Shown here: one piece after another, positions 4,608 to 5,758 of the stretch
How positions within the stretch are numbered: the first letter of the stretch is position 1
Layout: every line of letters starts with the position of its first letter
The notes under the pieces: generated by a model
Told to the model about the DNA's origin: nothing
The model's input: the letters and a program-made list of their open reading frames with translations, nothing else
Databases searched by the model: none
Source of the DNA: Mycobacterium sp.
GTDB taxonomy: Bacteria; Actinomycetota; Actinomycetes; Mycobacteriales; Mycobacteriaceae
Assembly: GCA_019246375.1 (NCBI GenBank)
Contig: JAFAQO010000376.1
Span: 1-5,758, forward strand
DNA: 5,758 nt
Direction: 5' to 3'
Translations under genes and position numbers: made by a program

Positions 4608-5758
4608 ATGGCCACCACCATCGAAACGGATGCCGAGGCCCGAACACCGTTCGAGCAGGAAGTCGCTGCCACGCAGCGGTACTTCGACAGTCCACGCTTC
4701 GACGGCATTATCCGCCTCTACACAGCTCGTCAAGTCGTAGAGCAGCGCGGCACGATTCCCACCGACTACACCGTGGCCCGAGAGGCGGCGACGGCTTTCT
4801 ACAAGCGCCTGCGTGAACTTTTCGCCGAGGGCAAGAGCATCACCACATTCGGTCCCTACTCGCCGGGCCAGGCCGTGACCATGAAGCGGATGGGCATCGA
4901 GGGCATCTACCTCGGTGGCTGGGCGACGTCCGCTAAAGGTTCCACCACCGAAGAACCAGGGCCCGATCTGGCCAGCTATCCGCTGAGTCAGGTGCCGGAG
5001 GAGGCCGCGGGGCTAGTGCGTGCCCTTCTCACTGCCGACCGCAATCAGCAGTACTTGCGCCAGCGCATGACCGAAGCGGAGCGCTCCTCGATTCCGGCTA
5101 CGGATTTTCGCCCGTTCATCATCGCCGACGCCGACACTGGCCATGGCGGCGACCCGCACGTACGCAACCTGATCCGCCGCTTCGTCGAGGCGGGCGTGCC
5201 CGGATACCACATCGAGGATCAGCGACCCGGCACGAAAAAATGCGGGCATCAGGGCGGCAAGGTTTTGGTGCCTTCGGACGAACAGATCAAGCGCCTCAAC
5301 ACCGCGCGCTTCCAGCTCGACGTGATGGGCGTACCCGGCATCATCGTCGCGCGCACGGACGCCGAGGCGGGCAACCTGATCGACAGCCGCGCCGATGAGC
5401 GCGACCAGCCGTTCCTCCTGGGCGCCACCAACCTGAAGATTCCGTCTTATAAAGCCTGCTTCCTGGCGATGATGCGGCGCTTCTACGAGTTGGGAGTCCA
5501 CGAGCTGAACGGTCACCTGCTCTACTCCCTACCCGACGGCGAGTATGCAGCCGCGGACGCCTGGCTACAGCGCCACGGCATTGCTGATTTGGTCGCCGAG
5601 GCGGCCGCGGCCTGGCGGGAGGACGGAGACCAGTCGATCGACGCTCTCTACGACAAAGTCGAGTCCAAGTTTGTCGCGGCCTGGGAGGACGACGCCGGGG
5701 TGATGACCTTCGGCGAGGCAGTGGCGGAAGTGCTCGAATTCGGTGAGAGCGAGGATGA
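4608..5758 (+). CDS. aceA: Long-form isocitrate lyase ICL2 (AceA2), cut by the window edge
   Basis: Isocitrate lyase splits isocitrate into glyoxylate and succinate in the glyoxylate shunt; mycobacterial ICLs also cleave 2-methylisocitrate from propionate. 383 codons are present and no stop occurs before the right edge, so about half of the usual ~766 residues is seen. Visible motifs are [20 protein letters not shown], then [10 protein letters not shown] in the position of the SGWQ motif of ICL1. [12 protein letters not shown] (Mg-binding Asp residues), YHIEDQ, the signature KKCGH with catalytic Cys212, and [10 protein letters not shown] follow. The stretch [20 protein letters not shown] and what follows belongs to the extra segment of ICL2 that ICL1 lacks. 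The N-terminus is about three residues shorter than the M. tuberculosis protein, as I recall it, where the nucleophile is Cys215. The C-terminal domain, reported to bind acetyl-CoA and activate the enzyme, lies outside the window. In strain H37Rv the gene is annotated as two ORFs, aceAa and aceAb; here the frame stays open past the end of the 367-residue aceAa. Confidence 0.97.
   Translation, partial: MATTIETDAEARTPFEQEVAATQRYFDSPRFDGIIRLYTARQVVEQRGTIPTDYTVAREAATAFYKRLRELFAEGKSITTFGPYSPGQAVTMKRMGIEGIYLGGWATSAKGSTTEEPGPDLASYPLSQVPEEAAGLVRALLTADRNQQYLRQRMTEAERSSIPATDFRPFIIADADTGHGGDPHVRNLIRRFVEAGVPGYHIEDQRPGTKKCGHQGGKVLVPSDEQIKRLNTARFQLDVMGVPGIIVARTDAEAGNLIDSRADERDQPFLLGATNLKIPSYKACFLAMMRRFYELGVHELNGHLLYSLPDGEYAAADAWLQRHGIADLVAEAAAAWREDGDQSIDALYDKVESKFVAAWEDDAGVMTFGEAVAEVLEFGESED

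Noticed and set aside
5235..5240. Run of six A before the catalytic Cys codon of aceA2, a possible slippery site
   Set aside because: The run simply encodes the conserved Lys-Lys of KKCGH, the frame is correct on both sides, and no downstream structure or alternative product is evident.
5013..5516. Minus-strand ORF of 167 codons inside aceA2
   Set aside because: It is an antisense shadow of the highly conserved lyase domain; its open frame follows from the codon bias of the coding strand.

Overview
The window looks like chromosomal DNA from a mycobacterium, most likely a non-tuberculous species. This is inferred from the GC-rich codon use, GTG starts, and promoter-like TANNNT boxes placed for leaderless mRNAs. 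The strongest evidence is a gene whose translation closely matches the long mycobacterial isocitrate lyase, ICL2/AceA2. The neighbours differ from those I recall beside aceAa/aceAb in M. tuberculosis (fadB5, Rv1913, Rv1914c), so I do not assign a species.

Layout from left to right: bases 1-185 hold no convincing gene, only a nested stem-loop. A single-pass membrane protein of unknown function (+, 186-860) converges on a CurA/alkenal-reductase-type MDR oxidoreductase (-, 977-1996). The oxidoreductase is divergent from a 40-residue lipoprotein ORF (+, 2068-2190), and the 71 bp between them carry an inverted repeat. Next come a 73-residue helical protein that resembles half of a ferritin/rubrerythrin-like domain (-, 2261-2482) and, divergent from it, an SRPBCC (START-like) protein (+, 2631-3077). 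The SRPBCC gene ends 4 bp from the stop of a convergent aldehyde dehydrogenase gene (-, 3082-4443). That gene is divergent from aceA2 (+, 4608 to the window edge), which is cut off after 383 codons, about half of the usual ~766.

Functionally, the best-understood part is the right end. ICL2 acts in the glyoxylate shunt and, in mycobacteria, also in methylcitrate cleavage, and the divergent aldehyde dehydrogenase may belong to the same carbon-catabolic setting (inference). The reductase and the SRPBCC protein are generic detoxification or lipid-binding types with no clear shared pathway. Three starts have a -10-like box exactly six bases before the start codon, consistent with leaderless transcription.

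I see no CRISPR array, insertion sequence, tRNA/rRNA or phage gene, and no convincing new multi-gene system. The points most worth a second look are the uninterrupted ICL2 frame, the ferritin-like protein lacking metal ligands, the tiny lipoprotein, and the repeated upstream motifs.
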